From NCBI RefSeq assembly GCF_029844725.1, contig NZ_JAOCKJ010000018.1:1-34761 (forward strand): a DNA stretch of 34,761 nucleotides, read 5' to 3'. The translations under genes were made by a program, and so were the position numbers. The stretch is from Pantoea sp. GD03673. Its GTDB lineage: Bacteria > Pseudomonadota > Gammaproteobacteria > Enterobacterales > Enterobacteriaceae. The notes below the pieces were generated by a model. The model saw only the letters and a list, made by a program, of their open reading frames with translations. It did no database searches and was not told the origin of the DNA. Shown here one piece after another: positions 22,102-31,382 of this stretch (position 1 is its first letter; every line of letters starts with the position of its first letter).

Positions 22102-22122
22102 CCCTCTCCCTTTGGGAGAGGG
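22102..22122. repeat. CCCTCTCCC/GGGAGAGGG hairpin
   Basis: Perfect 9-bp arms around TTT, followed by TTAGGGTGAGGGG. This is a widespread intergenic repeat in gammaproteobacteria, often downstream of genes; here it may end transcription or mark captured chromosomal DNA. The region 21970-22184 has no gene. Confidence 0.6.
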
Positions 22123-22184
22123 TTAGGGTGAGGGGAGCTGGCTGACCGGGTGTAGCAACCAGGCGGCATTACACCGCTGAATCT

Positions 22185-22556
22185 TCAGTTATTGAAATTC
22201 CACGCGATCGGCAGTTCGACGTCGAAGATAAGTGCATCCCCGTCGAGGCGAAAGGCCAGGCTGGTCTGGTGCTGGTCGTATTCGTTGATAATCAGGCAGC
22301 TCTCGGCGAAGTTGGACTCGTAGTTGATATGGGCCACTCCTTCACGGCCGTCAGCGAGTTCGATGCTGAGCACCCGCAGCGGGTTCTCCTGACTGAGGTT
22401 GACCCGGGTGTCCCCCACGTCCACCAGCCGTTCCAGCAGAGGGAAGAAATCTTGTCTGTGGGTCGTTATGGCCTGGGTGATGGCCTGCTCCAGCTCAGCC
22501 TGGGTGGCGAAGGGGCCGCCGAGTGGGTAGCGGGTCTGGATCCTTTCCTGAGTCAT
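22185..22556 (-). CDS. Hypothetical protein carried between the two IS4 elements
   Basis: A 123-residue soluble acidic protein (RYPLGGPFATQAELEQAITQ, FFPLLERLVDVGDTRVNLSQ, LAFRLDGDALIFDVELPIAW). No family is recognised. ATG 22556 has AGGAGG 7 nt upstream, a strong ribosome site that argues for a real gene. It is the only cargo gene of the composite unit. Its composition and the hairpin next to it suggest gammaproteobacterial chromosomal DNA. Confidence 0.68.
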   Translation of the reverse strand: MTQERIQTRYPLGGPFATQAELEQAITQAITTHRQDFFPLLERLVDVGDTRVNLSQENPLRVLSIELADGREGVAHINYESNFAESCLIINEYDQHQTSLAFRLDGDALIFDVELPIAWNFNN

Positions 22557-22611
22557 TGCGTTTCCTCCTGAACTGAGATGTGGCAACAGTTTGGCCGCTG
22601 CAGTGACCTGT

Positions 22612-24000
22612 CATGTACAGGATCTTTAGCTACAACCAATTGAAATAGATAGAAAAAAGGCTTCGTTTGTGATCTGATTTAATCGCAAAAAAAAACCGAC
22701 ACGCCCGAAGCCATGACTATTATAAATGCAACCCAGTACCTCAAGCAACTTCTTAGCTCTTCTGAACTCAACCGGATCGGTAAATTTACCGGTTTTTGTC
22801 AGCGACTCCGGGATATCCAGCCTGCGAGACTACTCCCGGCTCTGCTCTCAGGGCTTGGTTGCGACAAGGTGGATGGTATTGCTGGTTTGCATCGCCATTT
22901 CAATGCGTTGCAGCTCCATGATACTGACCAAATAGCGTATAAACCCTTTCACAACCAGTTACGCAAGCAGGGTTTTCCCTTGTTCATGCGCGCACTGGTT
23001 GAACGAGCCATCGCCTTACGCCTCAAGGAGTGTCTACCGGACGCCCACGGACTGGCAGGCTTTGAGCAGGTACTGCTGCAGGACGGGTCGTCATTCGCGT
23101 TACATCCGCAATTGGCAGAACATTTCCCGGGCCGATTCAATAAGCACAGCCCCGCTGCGGTAGAGTGTCATATGACCATGTCCTTGCTGGACCAGTCGCC
23201 GATATCGATGAGTATCACGGCGGATACCGAATCGGAGCGCAAGCATCTTCCGGCCGAAAATTCGTTAAATAACAAACTGTTATTGGCGGATGCCGGTTAC
23301 ATCAGCCGCGAGTACTTTGCTGATGTGACCAAAGCCAAAGGAAGCTATCTGGTCAGAGGGAGTCAAAATCTCAATCCCAAAGTACAGGCAGCTTACCGAC
23401 AGGACGGCAGGGAAATGCCCAAGTTACTCGGAAAAAAGCTCAAGGATATCGATCGGAGAAGCTGCAGAGCCGAGGTTCTGGATCTGGATGTGAGTTCGGG
23501 AAAGTATAAATATCGACTCATAAGACGTTGGTTTGCAGAGGAAAAACGGTTCTGTATATGGATGACCAATCTTCCGCGTGAGCGATGGCCAGCCGAGAAG
23601 GTGATGGCATTGTATCGTTGCCGTTGGCAGATCGAACTGTTGTTCAAAGAGCTGAAATCACATAACCGGTTGAAGGCGTTCGCGACACGACAAAAAGCGA
23701 TAGCGGAAGGCTTGATCTGGGCTAGTTTGCTGGCCTTGCTGGTCAAACGTCGGCTGGCGCTGACGCTGATTGGCAGCGCGGAGTTATCGATGCTGAAGAT
23801 TGCCAAAAACAGCGCGCTTTGGTTAATGCCGATATTGGCGAGCATCATCCATGGTGCGTGGCAGGAAATAACAGAGAAGTTGGAGTGGGCAATGGTGTAT
23901 TTATCCAAAAACGGCAAAAAGAGTAGGCAGAGAAAATCCAAGCAAAACAACACGTTAGACGGTATTATTAATTCGCTTGCCGCTTAAGGTTCTGTACATG
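22612..24000 (+). mobile_element. IS4-family insertion sequence, right copy
   Basis: 1,389 bp between CATGTACAGGATCTTTAGC at 22612 and GCCGCTTAAGGTTCTGTACA ending at 24000. The transposase reads outward, to the right. The first ~74 bp are nearly identical (about 4 differences) to the 5' end of the left copy. Confidence 0.88.
22713..23987 (+). CDS. IS4-family DDE transposase (right copy)
   Basis: A 424-residue transposase: first aspartate in LLQDGSSFALH, second in LLLADAGYISREYF, and the Y-x2-R-x3-E-x6-K signature YRCRWQIELLFKELK. Complete frame. It is lower in GC than the left copy in its 3' half. Its last codons and stop overlap the IS end, where the same DNA, read on the other strand, supplies a false C-terminus to tnpA. 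Confidence 0.93.
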   Translation: MTIINATQYLKQLLSSSELNRIGKFTGFCQRLRDIQPARLLPALLSGLGCDKVDGIAGLHRHFNALQLHDTDQIAYKPFHNQLRKQGFPLFMRALVERAIALRLKECLPDAHGLAGFEQVLLQDGSSFALHPQLAEHFPGRFNKHSPAAVECHMTMSLLDQSPISMSITADTESERKHLPAENSLNNKLLLADAGYISREYFADVTKAKGSYLVRGSQNLNPKVQAAYRQDGREMPKLLGKKLKDIDRRSCRAEVLDLDVSSGKYKYRLIRRWFAEEKRFCIWMTNLPRERWPAEKVMALYRCRWQIELLFKELKSHNRLKAFATRQKAIAEGLIWASLLALLVKRRLALTLIGSAELSMLKIAKNSALWLMPILASIIHGAWQEITEKLEWAMVYLSKNGKKSRQRKSKQNNTLDGIINSLAA

Positions 24001-26895
24001 ATCGCCGGTTAGGTTGATGTGCTCCCAGCCCAGCGGCGACAGGAATTGCAGCAGCTCGCCGTCCACCGGCTTGCCGGCCTCGACCAACCCCTGGGTGGCG
24101 CGTTCCAGGTACACCGTGTTCCACAGCACGATAGCCGCCGTCACCAGGTTGAGGCCGCTGGCCCGGTAGCGCTGCTGCTCGAAGCTCCGATCCCTGATTT
24201 CCCCAAGGCGGTTGAAGAACACCGCCCTGGCCAGCGAGTTGCGCGCCTCACCTTTGTTCAGGCCGGCATGCACGCGGCGGCGCAGTTCAACACTTTGCAG
24301 CCAGTCCAGGATGAACAGCGTGCGCTCGATCCGGCCCAGCTCGCGCAGGGCCACGGCCAGTCCGTTCTGGCGCGGGTAGCTGCCGAGCTTGCGCAGCATC
24401 AGCGAGGCGGTGACGGTGCCCTGCTTGATCGAGCTGGCCAGGCGCAGGATGTCGTCCCAGTGGGCACGCACGTGCTTGATGTTCAGGGTGCCGCCGATCA
24501 GCGGGCGCAACGTCGGGTAGGCTTGCACGCCCTGCGGCACGTACAGCTTGGTTTCGCCGAGGTCGCGGATGCGCGGCGCGAAGCGGAAGCCTAGCAGGTG
24601 CATCAGGGCAAAGACGTGATCGGTGAAGCCGGCCGTGTCGGTGTAGTGCTCCTCGATCCGCAGGTCGGACTCGTGGTACAGCAGGCCGTCGAGCACATAG
24701 GTGGAATCGCGGACGCCGACATTCACCACGCGGGTGCTGAACGGCGCGTACTGGTCGGAGATATGGGTATAGAACAGCCGTCCCGGCTCGCTACCGTACT
24801 TCGGGTTGACGTGCCCGGTGCTCTCGCCCCGGCCACCCGCGCGGAAGCGCTGGCCATCGGAGGATGAGGTCGTGCCGTCGCCCCAGTGGGCGGCAAAGGC
24901 GTGGCGATACTGGTGGTTGACCAGCTCGGCCAAGGCCGCCGAATAGGTTTCGTCGCGGATGTGCCAGGCTTGCAGCCAGGACAGCTTGGCGTAGGTCAGG
25001 CCGGGGCTCGACTCGGCCATCTTGGTCAGCCCGAGGTTGATCGCATCACCGAGGATTGCGGACAGCAGCAACGTCCTGTCTTTGGCCTCGGCCCCGTCCT
25101 TCAAGTGGGTGAAGTGGCGGCTGAAGCCCGTCCAGTCGTCCACGTCCATCAGCAGTTCGGTGATCTTGATGCGCGGCAGTAACTGGCTGGTTTGGTCGAT
25201 CAGCGCCTGCGCCCGATCCGGCACCGCCGCATCCAGCGGGGTGATTTTCAGCCCTGACTCGGTGAGGATGGCATCGGGCAGCTCGTTGTCCTTGGCCAGG
25301 CGGGTGACGGTGGCCAACTGCTCGTCCAGCAGCTGCAAACGCTCTTCCAGGTACTGGTCGCTGTTCGGGTTGATCGCCAGGGGCAGGGCCTGCTCGCGCT
25401 TGAGTGCGGCGAACTTCTCGGCCGGCAGCAGGTAGTCGTCGAAGTCGCGGAACTGCCGCGAGCCCTTGACCCAGATGTCGCCGGAGCGCAGGGCGTTCTT
25501 CAGCTCGGACAGGGCGCAGATTTCGTAGAATTTCCGGTCGAGGCCTTCCGGGGTGATCACCAGCGGCTTCCAGCGCGGCTTGATGAAGGCCGTGGGTGCA
25601 TCGGCCGGCACCTTGCGCAGGTTGTCGGCGTTCATCTCACGCAGGGTCTGCACGGCTGCCAGCACGCCTTGCGCGGCCGGCGCGGCGCGCAGTTCCAGCA
25701 CCTCCAGCAAGGCCGGCGTGTAACGGCGCAGGGTGGCGAAGTTCTCGCCGACCAGGTGCAGGTGGTCGAAGCCTTCCGGCCGGGCCAGCAGCTCGGCCTC
25801 GCTGACGCTCTCGGTGAACTCGTCCCAGGGAATCACCGCCTCGATGGCGGCATAGGGGTCGCTGCCGCTTTCCTTCGCTTCCAGCAGCGCCTGGCCGATC
25901 CTGGAGTACAGGCGCACCTTGTCGTTGATCGCCTTGCCCTGCTTCTGGAACTGCTGCTGATGCTTGTGCTTCGCGCCGCTGAACAGCTTGACCAGGATGC
26001 GGTCATGCAGATCGACCAGCTCATCGATCACGGTCGCGGTGCTCTCCAGCACCACGGCGGCCAGGGTCGCGTAGCGGCGCTGCGGCTCGAACTTACCGAG
26101 GTCTTTGGGCGTCATCTGCCCACCCTCGCGGGCCAGCTTGAGCAGGCGGTTCTGGTGGATGTGCCGGCCCAGGCCTTCGGGCAAGTCCACCAACTGAAAT
26201 GTCTTCAGCCGCTCGATGTGTTCCAGCATGTGCCGAGAGTTGGGTTTCAGCGGTGCCTGGCGCAGCCAGGTCAACCAGGTGATGCTGCTGCCGGCCTTGA
26301 GCTTCAACAGCTCGTCCAGCTTGGCCCGATGCGAGTCCGTGAGTGGTTCGACCAGGGCGCGGTAGACCCGCCGATTGGCTCGCGCAATGGCTTCCGAGCA
26401 GGCCCGGTCAATCACGCTCAGCGCCGGCAGGATGCGTCGTTTCTGCCGTAGGCTCTCCAGGGCCTGACCGGCCAGCAGCAAGCCTTTGTCGGTCTGCTGG
26501 GCCAGCTCGGTTAGCTCGCGCACCAGGGCGCGGAAGTCGGACAGGCCGAACGGGGCCAGTTGCAGGTAGGTGCGCAGTTCCTGGGCATGCTCGCGACGGG
26601 TCACGTCGCGCTCGCCGTACTTTGCCCAGCTCGCCGGCTCGGCCTGGACTTGCTTCGCCACCCACAGGATGACCGGCTCGGGCAGCTCGCTGTCGGTTCC
26701 CAGCGCGTAACCGGGGTAGCGCAGCAGGCAGAGCTGCACGGCGAAGCCGAGGCGGTTGGCGTCGCCGCGTCGCTGGCGGATCAGCGACAGGTCGGAGTCG
26801 TTGAAGGTGTAGTAGCGGATCAGGTCATCCTGGCTTTCCGGCAGCGCAAGCAGGGTGTCCCGCTCCGTGGCCGAGAGGATCAAGCGACGCGGCAT
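23968..26895 (-). CDS. tnpA: Tn501/Tn21-type transposase TnpA with replaced C-terminus
   Basis: A 975-residue Tn3-family transposase that would cut at the 38-bp ends and make cointegrates. The C-terminal DDE region is intact (LLYHESDLRIEEHYTDTAGF, GWEHINLTGD). After residue 965 the frame runs into the end of the right-hand IS4 copy and ends HVQNLKRQAN. Joining across the IS unit restores 23 residues ([20 protein letters not shown] then GKP and a stop) for a total of 988, the Tn501 length. The loss lies beyond the catalytic residues, so residual activity is possible. The start lies 3 bp after the tnpR stop. Confidence 0.93.
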   Translation of the reverse strand: MPRRLILSATERDTLLALPESQDDLIRYYTFNDSDLSLIRQRRGDANRLGFAVQLCLLRYPGYALGTDSELPEPVILWVAKQVQAEPASWAKYGERDVTRREHAQELRTYLQLAPFGLSDFRALVRELTELAQQTDKGLLLAGQALESLRQKRRILPALSVIDRACSEAIARANRRVYRALVEPLTDSHRAKLDELLKLKAGSSITWLTWLRQAPLKPNSRHMLEHIERLKTFQLVDLPEGLGRHIHQNRLLKLAREGGQMTPKDLGKFEPQRRYATLAAVVLESTATVIDELVDLHDRILVKLFSGAKHKHQQQFQKQGKAINDKVRLYSRIGQALLEAKESGSDPYAAIEAVIPWDEFTESVSEAELLARPEGFDHLHLVGENFATLRRYTPALLEVLELRAAPAAQGVLAAVQTLREMNADNLRKVPADAPTAFIKPRWKPLVITPEGLDRKFYEICALSELKNALRSGDIWVKGSRQFRDFDDYLLPAEKFAALKREQALPLAINPNSDQYLEERLQLLDEQLATVTRLAKDNELPDAILTESGLKITPLDAAVPDRAQALIDQTSQLLPRIKITELLMDVDDWTGFSRHFTHLKDGAEAKDRTLLLSAILGDAINLGLTKMAESSPGLTYAKLSWLQAWHIRDETYSAALAELVNHQYRHAFAAHWGDGTTSSSDGQRFRAGGRGESTGHVNPKYGSEPGRLFYTHISDQYAPFSTRVVNVGVRDSTYVLDGLLYHESDLRIEEHYTDTAGFTDHVFALMHLLGFRFAPRIRDLGETKLYVPQGVQAYPTLRPLIGGTLNIKHVRAHWDDILRLASSIKQGTVTASLMLRKLGSYPRQNGLAVALRELGRIERTLFILDWLQSVELRRRVHAGLNKGEARNSLARAVFFNRLGEIRDRSFEQQRYRASGLNLVTAAIVLWNTVYLERATQGLVEAGKPVDGELLQFLSPLGWEHINLTGDHVQNLKRQAN
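24001..24010. repeat. 10-bp target duplication, right copy
   Basis: ATCGCCGGTT, matching 20576-20585 exactly. Confidence 0.9.
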
Positions 26896-26898
26896 GTG

Positions 26899-27459
26899 TC
26901 AGTCGTCCGTGCGGAGGTACTGGTAGAGGGTTTCCCGGCTGATGTTGAACTCGCGGGCAAGCTGCGCCTTGGGCTCGCCGGCCGTCGCTCGCTGCCGCAG
27001 GGTAGCAGCCTGCTCATCGGACAGGGCTTTCTTGCGGCCCCGGTACGCGCCACGCTGCTTGGCCAAGGCGATGCCCTCACGCTGCCGCTCGCGGATCAGG
27101 GCGCGCTCGAACTCAGCGAAGGCCCCCATCACCGACAGCATCAGGTTGGCCATCGGCGAGTCCTCGCCAGTGAACACCAGGCCCTCCTTCAGGAACTCGA
27201 TGCGCACGCCGCGCTGAGTCAGCTTCTGTACCAAGCGACGCAGGTCATCGAGGTTGCGGGCCAGCCGATCCATGCTGTGCACCACCACTGTATCGCCTTC
27301 GCGGACGAAGCTCAGCAGCGCTTCGAGCTGGGGGCGCTGGGTGTCCTTGCCCGATGCCTTGTCGGTGAACACCTTGCTCACCTGGGTTTGTTCCAGCTGG
27401 CGTTCCGGGTTCTGGTCAAAGCTGCTGACCCGGACGTAGCCGATGCGGTGCCCCTGCAC
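26899..27459 (-). CDS. tnpR: Tn501/Tn21-type resolvase TnpR
   Basis: A 186-residue serine recombinase, recognisable as the Tn501/Tn1721/Tn21 resolvase: MQGHRIGYVRVSSFDQNPER with nucleophile Ser12, VVVHSMDRLARNLDDLRR, the E-helix AFAEFERALIRERQREG and C-terminal helix-turn-helix AQLAREFNISRETLYQYL. It resolves cointegrates at the adjacent res site and represses its own gene and tnpA in relatives. It precedes tnpA by 3 bp on the same transcript and looks intact. Confidence 0.96.
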   Translation of the reverse strand: MQGHRIGYVRVSSFDQNPERQLEQTQVSKVFTDKASGKDTQRPQLEALLSFVREGDTVVVHSMDRLARNLDDLRRLVQKLTQRGVRIEFLKEGLVFTGEDSPMANLMLSVMGAFAEFERALIRERQREGIALAKQRGAYRGRKKALSDEQAATLRQRATAGEPKAQLAREFNISRETLYQYLRTDD

Positions 27460-27474
27460 GATGTCTCCTTGGTT

Positions 27475-27634
27475 GAAGGCGGCTTAAGTGCACTTTCTGT
27501 TCCGTTGTGCCTCAAAGCCCATTTCTGTCAGGCTGAAATCTATAACCTTCGCGGGCATGTGTCAAAAAATGGGAAAGCAGACTCTATTCTGACGAAGCGG
27601 CGCGGCCCTGCCTGACATCAAGTTAGGGTATGCC
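27475..27634. promoter_or_regulatory. res site and tnpR/tnpA promoter region
   Basis: The non-coding stretch between tnpR and the DUF3330 gene. It contains several short TGTCA/TGACA-type half-sites (TTCTGTCAGGC, ATGTGTCAAAAAATGGG, CTGACATCAAG) as in Tn21-group res sites. Exact subsites were not mapped. Confidence 0.65.
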
Positions 27635-27847
27635 TCAATCTGACGGCTGCGAACCGCCAGGGACAGGCGCAATGTCAGATTCTGTCGCGGCCTTGGCGCG
27701 TGCCTGGAAGCGTTCATAGCAATCCAGCCCGCAGAAATGTTCGACGTATTCCGCGCCTTCCGGGGTGAAGGCGGCATCGAGCGGAATTTCTTTGCAGCAT
27801 ACGCAGCAGGTGGTGCAACTGGCAGTGTTCGGGGCGTTTGCGTTCAT
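27635..27847 (-). CDS. DUF3330 cysteine-rich small protein of mer transposons
   Basis: A 70-residue protein with CTTCCVCCKEI near the start and FCGLDCYERFQARA later: paired cysteines for one or two metal sites. It is the small gene often found between merE and res in Tn21/Tn501-like transposons; function unproven. ATG 27847 follows GGAGGAG. It lies 65 bp after merE, probably on the same transcript. Confidence 0.85.
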   Translation of the reverse strand: MNANAPNTASCTTCCVCCKEIPLDAAFTPEGAEYVEHFCGLDCYERFQARAKAATESDIAPVPGGSQPSD

Positions 27848-27912
27848 GGTGGTACTCCTCCAGATTGGTAGCGAAGCTCAAAGCTGCCCACTCTCGGCTG
27901 GCTGGGAAGCGG

Positions 27913-28149
27913 TCATGATCTTCCCTTGAAGGCCCGCAGCAGCCGCGTCACAGACAGGACAAACAAGCCGGTCAGCGTGAGGGCTGCAATACCCCAGTGC
28001 TCCCCGATGAACGCGCCGGCCGTCGTGCCGGCTAGCACAATGGCGAGAATCGGCAAATGGCAGGGACAGGTGAGCACGGCCAGCGCGCCCCACAAGTAGC
28101 CGGTGATCGGTTTGTGCGTCTCAGACGGCAAGTGCTCTGGGCTGTTCAT
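27913..28149 (-). CDS. merE: MerE mercury transport protein
   Basis: A 78-residue inner-membrane protein with two hydrophobic segments (about 17-43 and 50-69). The first contains the cysteine pair [10 protein letters not shown] that is needed for moving mercuric and methylmercury ions in studied MerE. Its start overlaps the merD stop by 4 bp. Confidence 0.95.
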
Positions 28150-28511
28150 GGCAGACTCTCCGCGTGCTGTGCCGGTTCGGTTGGCATGGCGGCCAGTTGC
28201 ATTTCGAGGCTGGCCAGGGCCTCGCGCCGACGCTCGACGAGTTGCCGCAACACGGCAAGCTGCGCAGACGCACCGTCACCGTCCGCAGCATCCAGCGCCC
28301 GGCACAGCCGCGCCAGTGCGTCCAGGCCGATACCCGCTTCGAAGGCAGCCCGTACAAAGCGCAGCCGTTGCAACGCGGTGTCATCGAACAAGCCGTAGCC
28401 GCCCGTGGTGTACGCGACCGGCCGTAGCAATCCGCGCAGCAGGTAGTCGCGCACGATATGCACGCTCACCCCGGCATCAAGGGCCAGCCGGGACACTGTG
28501 TAGGCGCTCAT
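28146..28511 (-). CDS. merD: MerD secondary regulator of the mer operon
   Basis: A 121-residue MerR-family co-regulator: helix-turn-helix [20 protein letters not shown], then [20 protein letters not shown]. MerD competes with MerR at the operator to switch the operon off when mercury is gone. ATG 28511 has AAGGAGGTG upstream, 17 bp after the merA stop. Normal length. Confidence 0.95.
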
Positions 28512-28528
28512 TGAACACCTCCTTTTCC

Positions 28529-30214
28529 TCATCCGGCGCAGCACGAAAGCTGCTTCACGTCCTTGCTGAAGGTCTGCGCCGCGAGCTTCAGCCCTTCGAC
28601 CATGGTCAGGTAGGGGAACAATTGGTCGGCCAGTTCCTGCACGGTCATACGGTTGCGAATGGCGAGCACCGCCGTCTGGATCAGTTCACCCGCTTCCGGG
28701 GCCACCGCTTGCACGCCGATGAGCCGTCCGCTACCTTCCTCGATGACCAGCTTGATGAAGCCGCGTGTGTCGAAGTTGGCAAGCGCACGCGGCACGTTAT
28801 CCAGTGTTAGCAGGCGACTGTCGGTCTCGATCCCGTCGTGATGTGCTTCCGCCTCGCTGTAGCCCACGGTGGCGACCTGCGGGTCGGTGAACACCACGGC
28901 CGGCATTGCGGTCAGGTCCAGGGCCGCATCGCCGCCAGTCATGTTGATCGCCGCACGAGTGCCGGCCGCTGCCGCCACATAGACGAACTGCGGCTGGTCG
29001 GTGCAGTCGCCGGCCGCGTAGATGTTCGGGCTACTGGTGCGCATGCCCTTGTCGATGACGATGGCCCCCTGCGCATTGACGGCTACCCCCGCCGCTTCCA
29101 ATGCCAGGCTGCGCGTGTTCGGTGTCCGGCCGGTGGCGACCAGCAGCTTGTCGGCGCGCAATTCACCGTGCGTGGTGGTCAGCACGAATTCACCGTCCAT
29201 ATGGGCGACCTGGCTGGCTTGCGTGTGCTCCAGCACCTCGATGCCCTCGGCACGGAAAGCGGCTGTCACCGCCTCGCCGATGGCCGGGTCTTCACGGAAG
29301 AACAAGGTATTGCGCGCCAGGGCCGTGACCTTGCTGCCCAGCCGGGCAAAGGCTTGCGCCAGCTCCAGCGCCACCACCGACGAGCCGATTACGGCAAGGC
29401 GTTCGGGAATGGTGTCGCTCGCCAGGGCCTCGGTGGAAGTCCAGTAGGGTGACTCTTTCAAGCCCGGAATCGGCGGGACCGCCGGGCTGGCACCCGTGGC
29501 GACCAGGCAGCGGTCGAACATCACGACGCGCTCGCCACCCTCGTTCAAACTAACGATAAGGCTCTGGTCGTCCTTGAAACGCGCTTCACCGTGCAGAACG
29601 GTGATGGCTGAATTGCCGTCCAGGATGCCTTCGTACTTGGCATGACGGAGTTCTTCGACACGGGCCTGCTGCTGGGCCAGCAGCCGCTCGCGCAAGATCG
29701 TCGGCGGTGTGGGTGGCATGCCGCCGTCGAATGGGCTTTCCCGGCGCAGATGGGCGATGTGGGCGGCGCGGATCATGATCTTGGACGGCACACAACCGAC
29801 GTTGACGCAGGTGCCGCCGATGGTGCCGCGCTCAATCAGCGTGACCTGCGCGCCTTGCTCGACGGCCTTCAGTGCTGCCGCCATCGCGGCTCCACCGCTA
29901 CCAATGACGACGACCTGCAACGGGCGTTCGTTGCCACTGGGCTTATCAGCGGCCCCTATCCAGCCGCGCATCTTGTCGAGCAGGCCGGCGCGGTTGTCCG
30001 TCGGTGGCGCATCGGCAAGCGTTGCCTCGTAGCCCAGTCCGGCCACGGCGGTAGTCAGCGCATCCGATGACGTGCCCGCCTCAATGGCGAGTTGCGCTGT
30101 GCCCTTCGGATAGGACACCAGCGCCGATTGCACGCCGGGCACTTTCTCCAAGGCTTCCTTGACGTGAGCCGCGCACGAGTCGCAGGTCATCCCGGTGATT
30201 TTCAGGGTGGTCAT
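28529..30214 (-). CDS. merA: Mercuric reductase MerA
   Basis: A 561-residue NADPH-dependent flavoenzyme reducing Hg(II) to volatile Hg(0) in the cytoplasm. The N-terminal metal-binding domain has [11 protein letters not shown]. The FAD site [20 protein letters not shown] leads to the redox disulfide [12 protein letters not shown]. The dimer-interface C-terminus ends in the vicinal cysteine pair SCCAG that hands Hg to the active site. Everything needed is present, and the length equals Tn501 MerA. It sits between merC (38 bp) and merD (17 bp). Confidence 0.98.
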
Positions 30215-30252
30215 GTATTTTTCCTTTTCTGTGGTGGCTACGGCTGTTGCCG

Positions 30253-30678
30253 TCAGCCACGTTGTTCTGGCAATTCACAGCTGTCCGGCCCGCAGCGGCG
30301 ATGTGCTGGCGAGATGAAATCCCAGACCGACACCCCAACCATCAAGGCCAGGCCGACATAGAGCAGTCCACCGCTCTGCCAGCCGTAAGCCCGCATTAAA
30401 AACACCGCTGCCAGCACCAAGATCGGGCCTATCGTGCCGAGCGCCGTGCGTCGCCACTGTCGATGATTGAGCCAAGCGATAGCATTGGCGAGTAACGCGA
30501 TGCCGGCGAACATCGGCAGCAGGATGCCAATGAATAGCCCCTCGTACTGGCTCAAGAAGCCCAGTCCGATGGCCGCGCCAAAGCTGGCGATGGCAGGAAA
30601 ACAGGCGGCGCAGCCCATCGCGGAAACGACGCTGCCGAGCGCGCCGGTTTTGCCAGCGATGCGCGTGATGAGTCCCAT
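30253..30678 (-). CDS. merC: MerC mercury transporter
   Basis: A 141-residue inner-membrane protein with four hydrophobic segments. The first contains MGCAACFPAIAS, the cysteine pair that binds Hg(II), and the tail has RRCGPDSCELPEQRG with a second pair. It imports Hg(II) alongside MerT. ATG 30678 follows GGGAGCG. merC is present in Tn21 but absent from Tn501, so this operon has the Tn21 gene set on a Tn501-like transposition module. Confidence 0.95.
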   Translation of the reverse strand: MGLITRIAGKTGALGSVVSAMGCAACFPAIASFGAAIGLGFLSQYEGLFIGILLPMFAGIALLANAIAWLNHRQWRRTALGTIGPILVLAAVFLMRAYGWQSGGLLYVGLALMVGVSVWDFISPAHRRCGPDSCELPEQRG

Positions 30679-30705
30679 GTGTCGCTCCCGAGTTCGGTTA
30701 ACGGA

Positions 30706-30981
30706 TCAGCGTTTGAGGCTGGACGGATAGCCCGCGTCCTCGGTCGCCTTGGTCAACTTCTGGACGTTGGTCTTGGCATCGTCGAAGGTGACGACGGCCT
30801 GGCGCTTGTCGAAACTTACGTCGGTCTTGCTCACGCCCTCAACCTTGGAAAGCGCGTGCTTGACAGTGATCGGGCAAGAGGCGCAGGTCATGCCAGGCAC
30901 GGACAGCGTGACGGTCTGGGTGGCGGCCCACACGGGGGCAACAACGGCAGCGAGGGCGAGGGCGGCAAACAGTTTTTTCAT
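30706..30981 (-). CDS. merP: Periplasmic mercury-binding protein MerP
   Basis: A 91-residue periplasmic protein. The signal peptide (MKKLFAALALAAVVAPVWA) is cleaved after AWA-type residues 17-20. The mature heavy-metal-associated domain has GMTCASCPITV, whose two cysteines scavenge Hg(II) and pass it to MerT. It lies 15 bp after merT. Confidence 0.97.
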   Translation of the reverse strand: MKKLFAALALAAVVAPVWAATQTVTLSVPGMTCASCPITVKHALSKVEGVSKTDVSFDKRQAVVTFDDAKTNVQKLTKATEDAGYPSSLKR

Positions 30982-30996
30982 GATGAACTCCTGTGA

Positions 30997-31347
30997 TTAA
31001 TAGAAAAATGGCATGACGTAGGGAAATCCGAGCGAGACCAGGACCAGCGCGGCCACGATCCAGAAAATGAGCTTGTAAGTAGCTCGCACTTGGGGAATCG
31101 CGCAGACCTCACCCGGTTTGCAGGCTTGCGCCGGGCGGTAGATGCGCCGCCAGGCGAAAAACAGCGCGACCAGCGCTGCGCCGATGAAGATCGGGCGATA
31201 GGGTTCCAGCACCGTCAGGTTGCCGATCCATGCCCCGCTGAACCCCAAGGCGATCAAAACCAGCGGCCCCAGGCAGCAGGCCGACGCAAGAATGGCGGCC
31301 TGCCCACCGGCGAAGAGCGCGCCGCGCCCGTTTTGTGGTTCAGACAT
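30997..31347 (-). CDS. merT: Mercury inner-membrane transporter MerT
   Basis: A 116-residue protein with three membrane segments. The first has SACCLGPLVLIALG (cysteine pair within the membrane). The cytoplasmic loop has QACKPGEVCAIP, the second pair that delivers Hg(II) to MerA. First gene of the operon; AAAGGACA lies before ATG 31347. Confidence 0.97.
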   Translation of the reverse strand: MSEPQNGRGALFAGGQAAILASACCLGPLVLIALGFSGAWIGNLTVLEPYRPIFIGAALVALFFAWRRIYRPAQACKPGEVCAIPQVRATYKLIFWIVAALVLVSLGFPYVMPFFY

Positions 31348-31382
31348 ACGCTTGTCCTTTCAAATTTGGTTTGGATAGCTTA

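Larger units (their letters stand above)
20586..24000. mobile_element. Composite unit of two inverted IS4-family elements
   Basis: Two IS4-family copies in opposite orientation flank a 642-bp centre. The outermost bases (CATGTACAGG...) are related inverted repeats, and the unit is bracketed by one 10-bp direct duplication, ATCGCCGGTT. There is no duplication around either IS alone. So the whole unit entered tnpA in one transposition event, even though the two IS are not identical. Confidence 0.88.

Noticed and set aside
22102..22122. CRISPR-like repeat or novel element at the CCCTCTCCC hairpin
   Set aside because: Single copy in the window and identical in kind to a common intergenic repeat of gammaproteobacteria.
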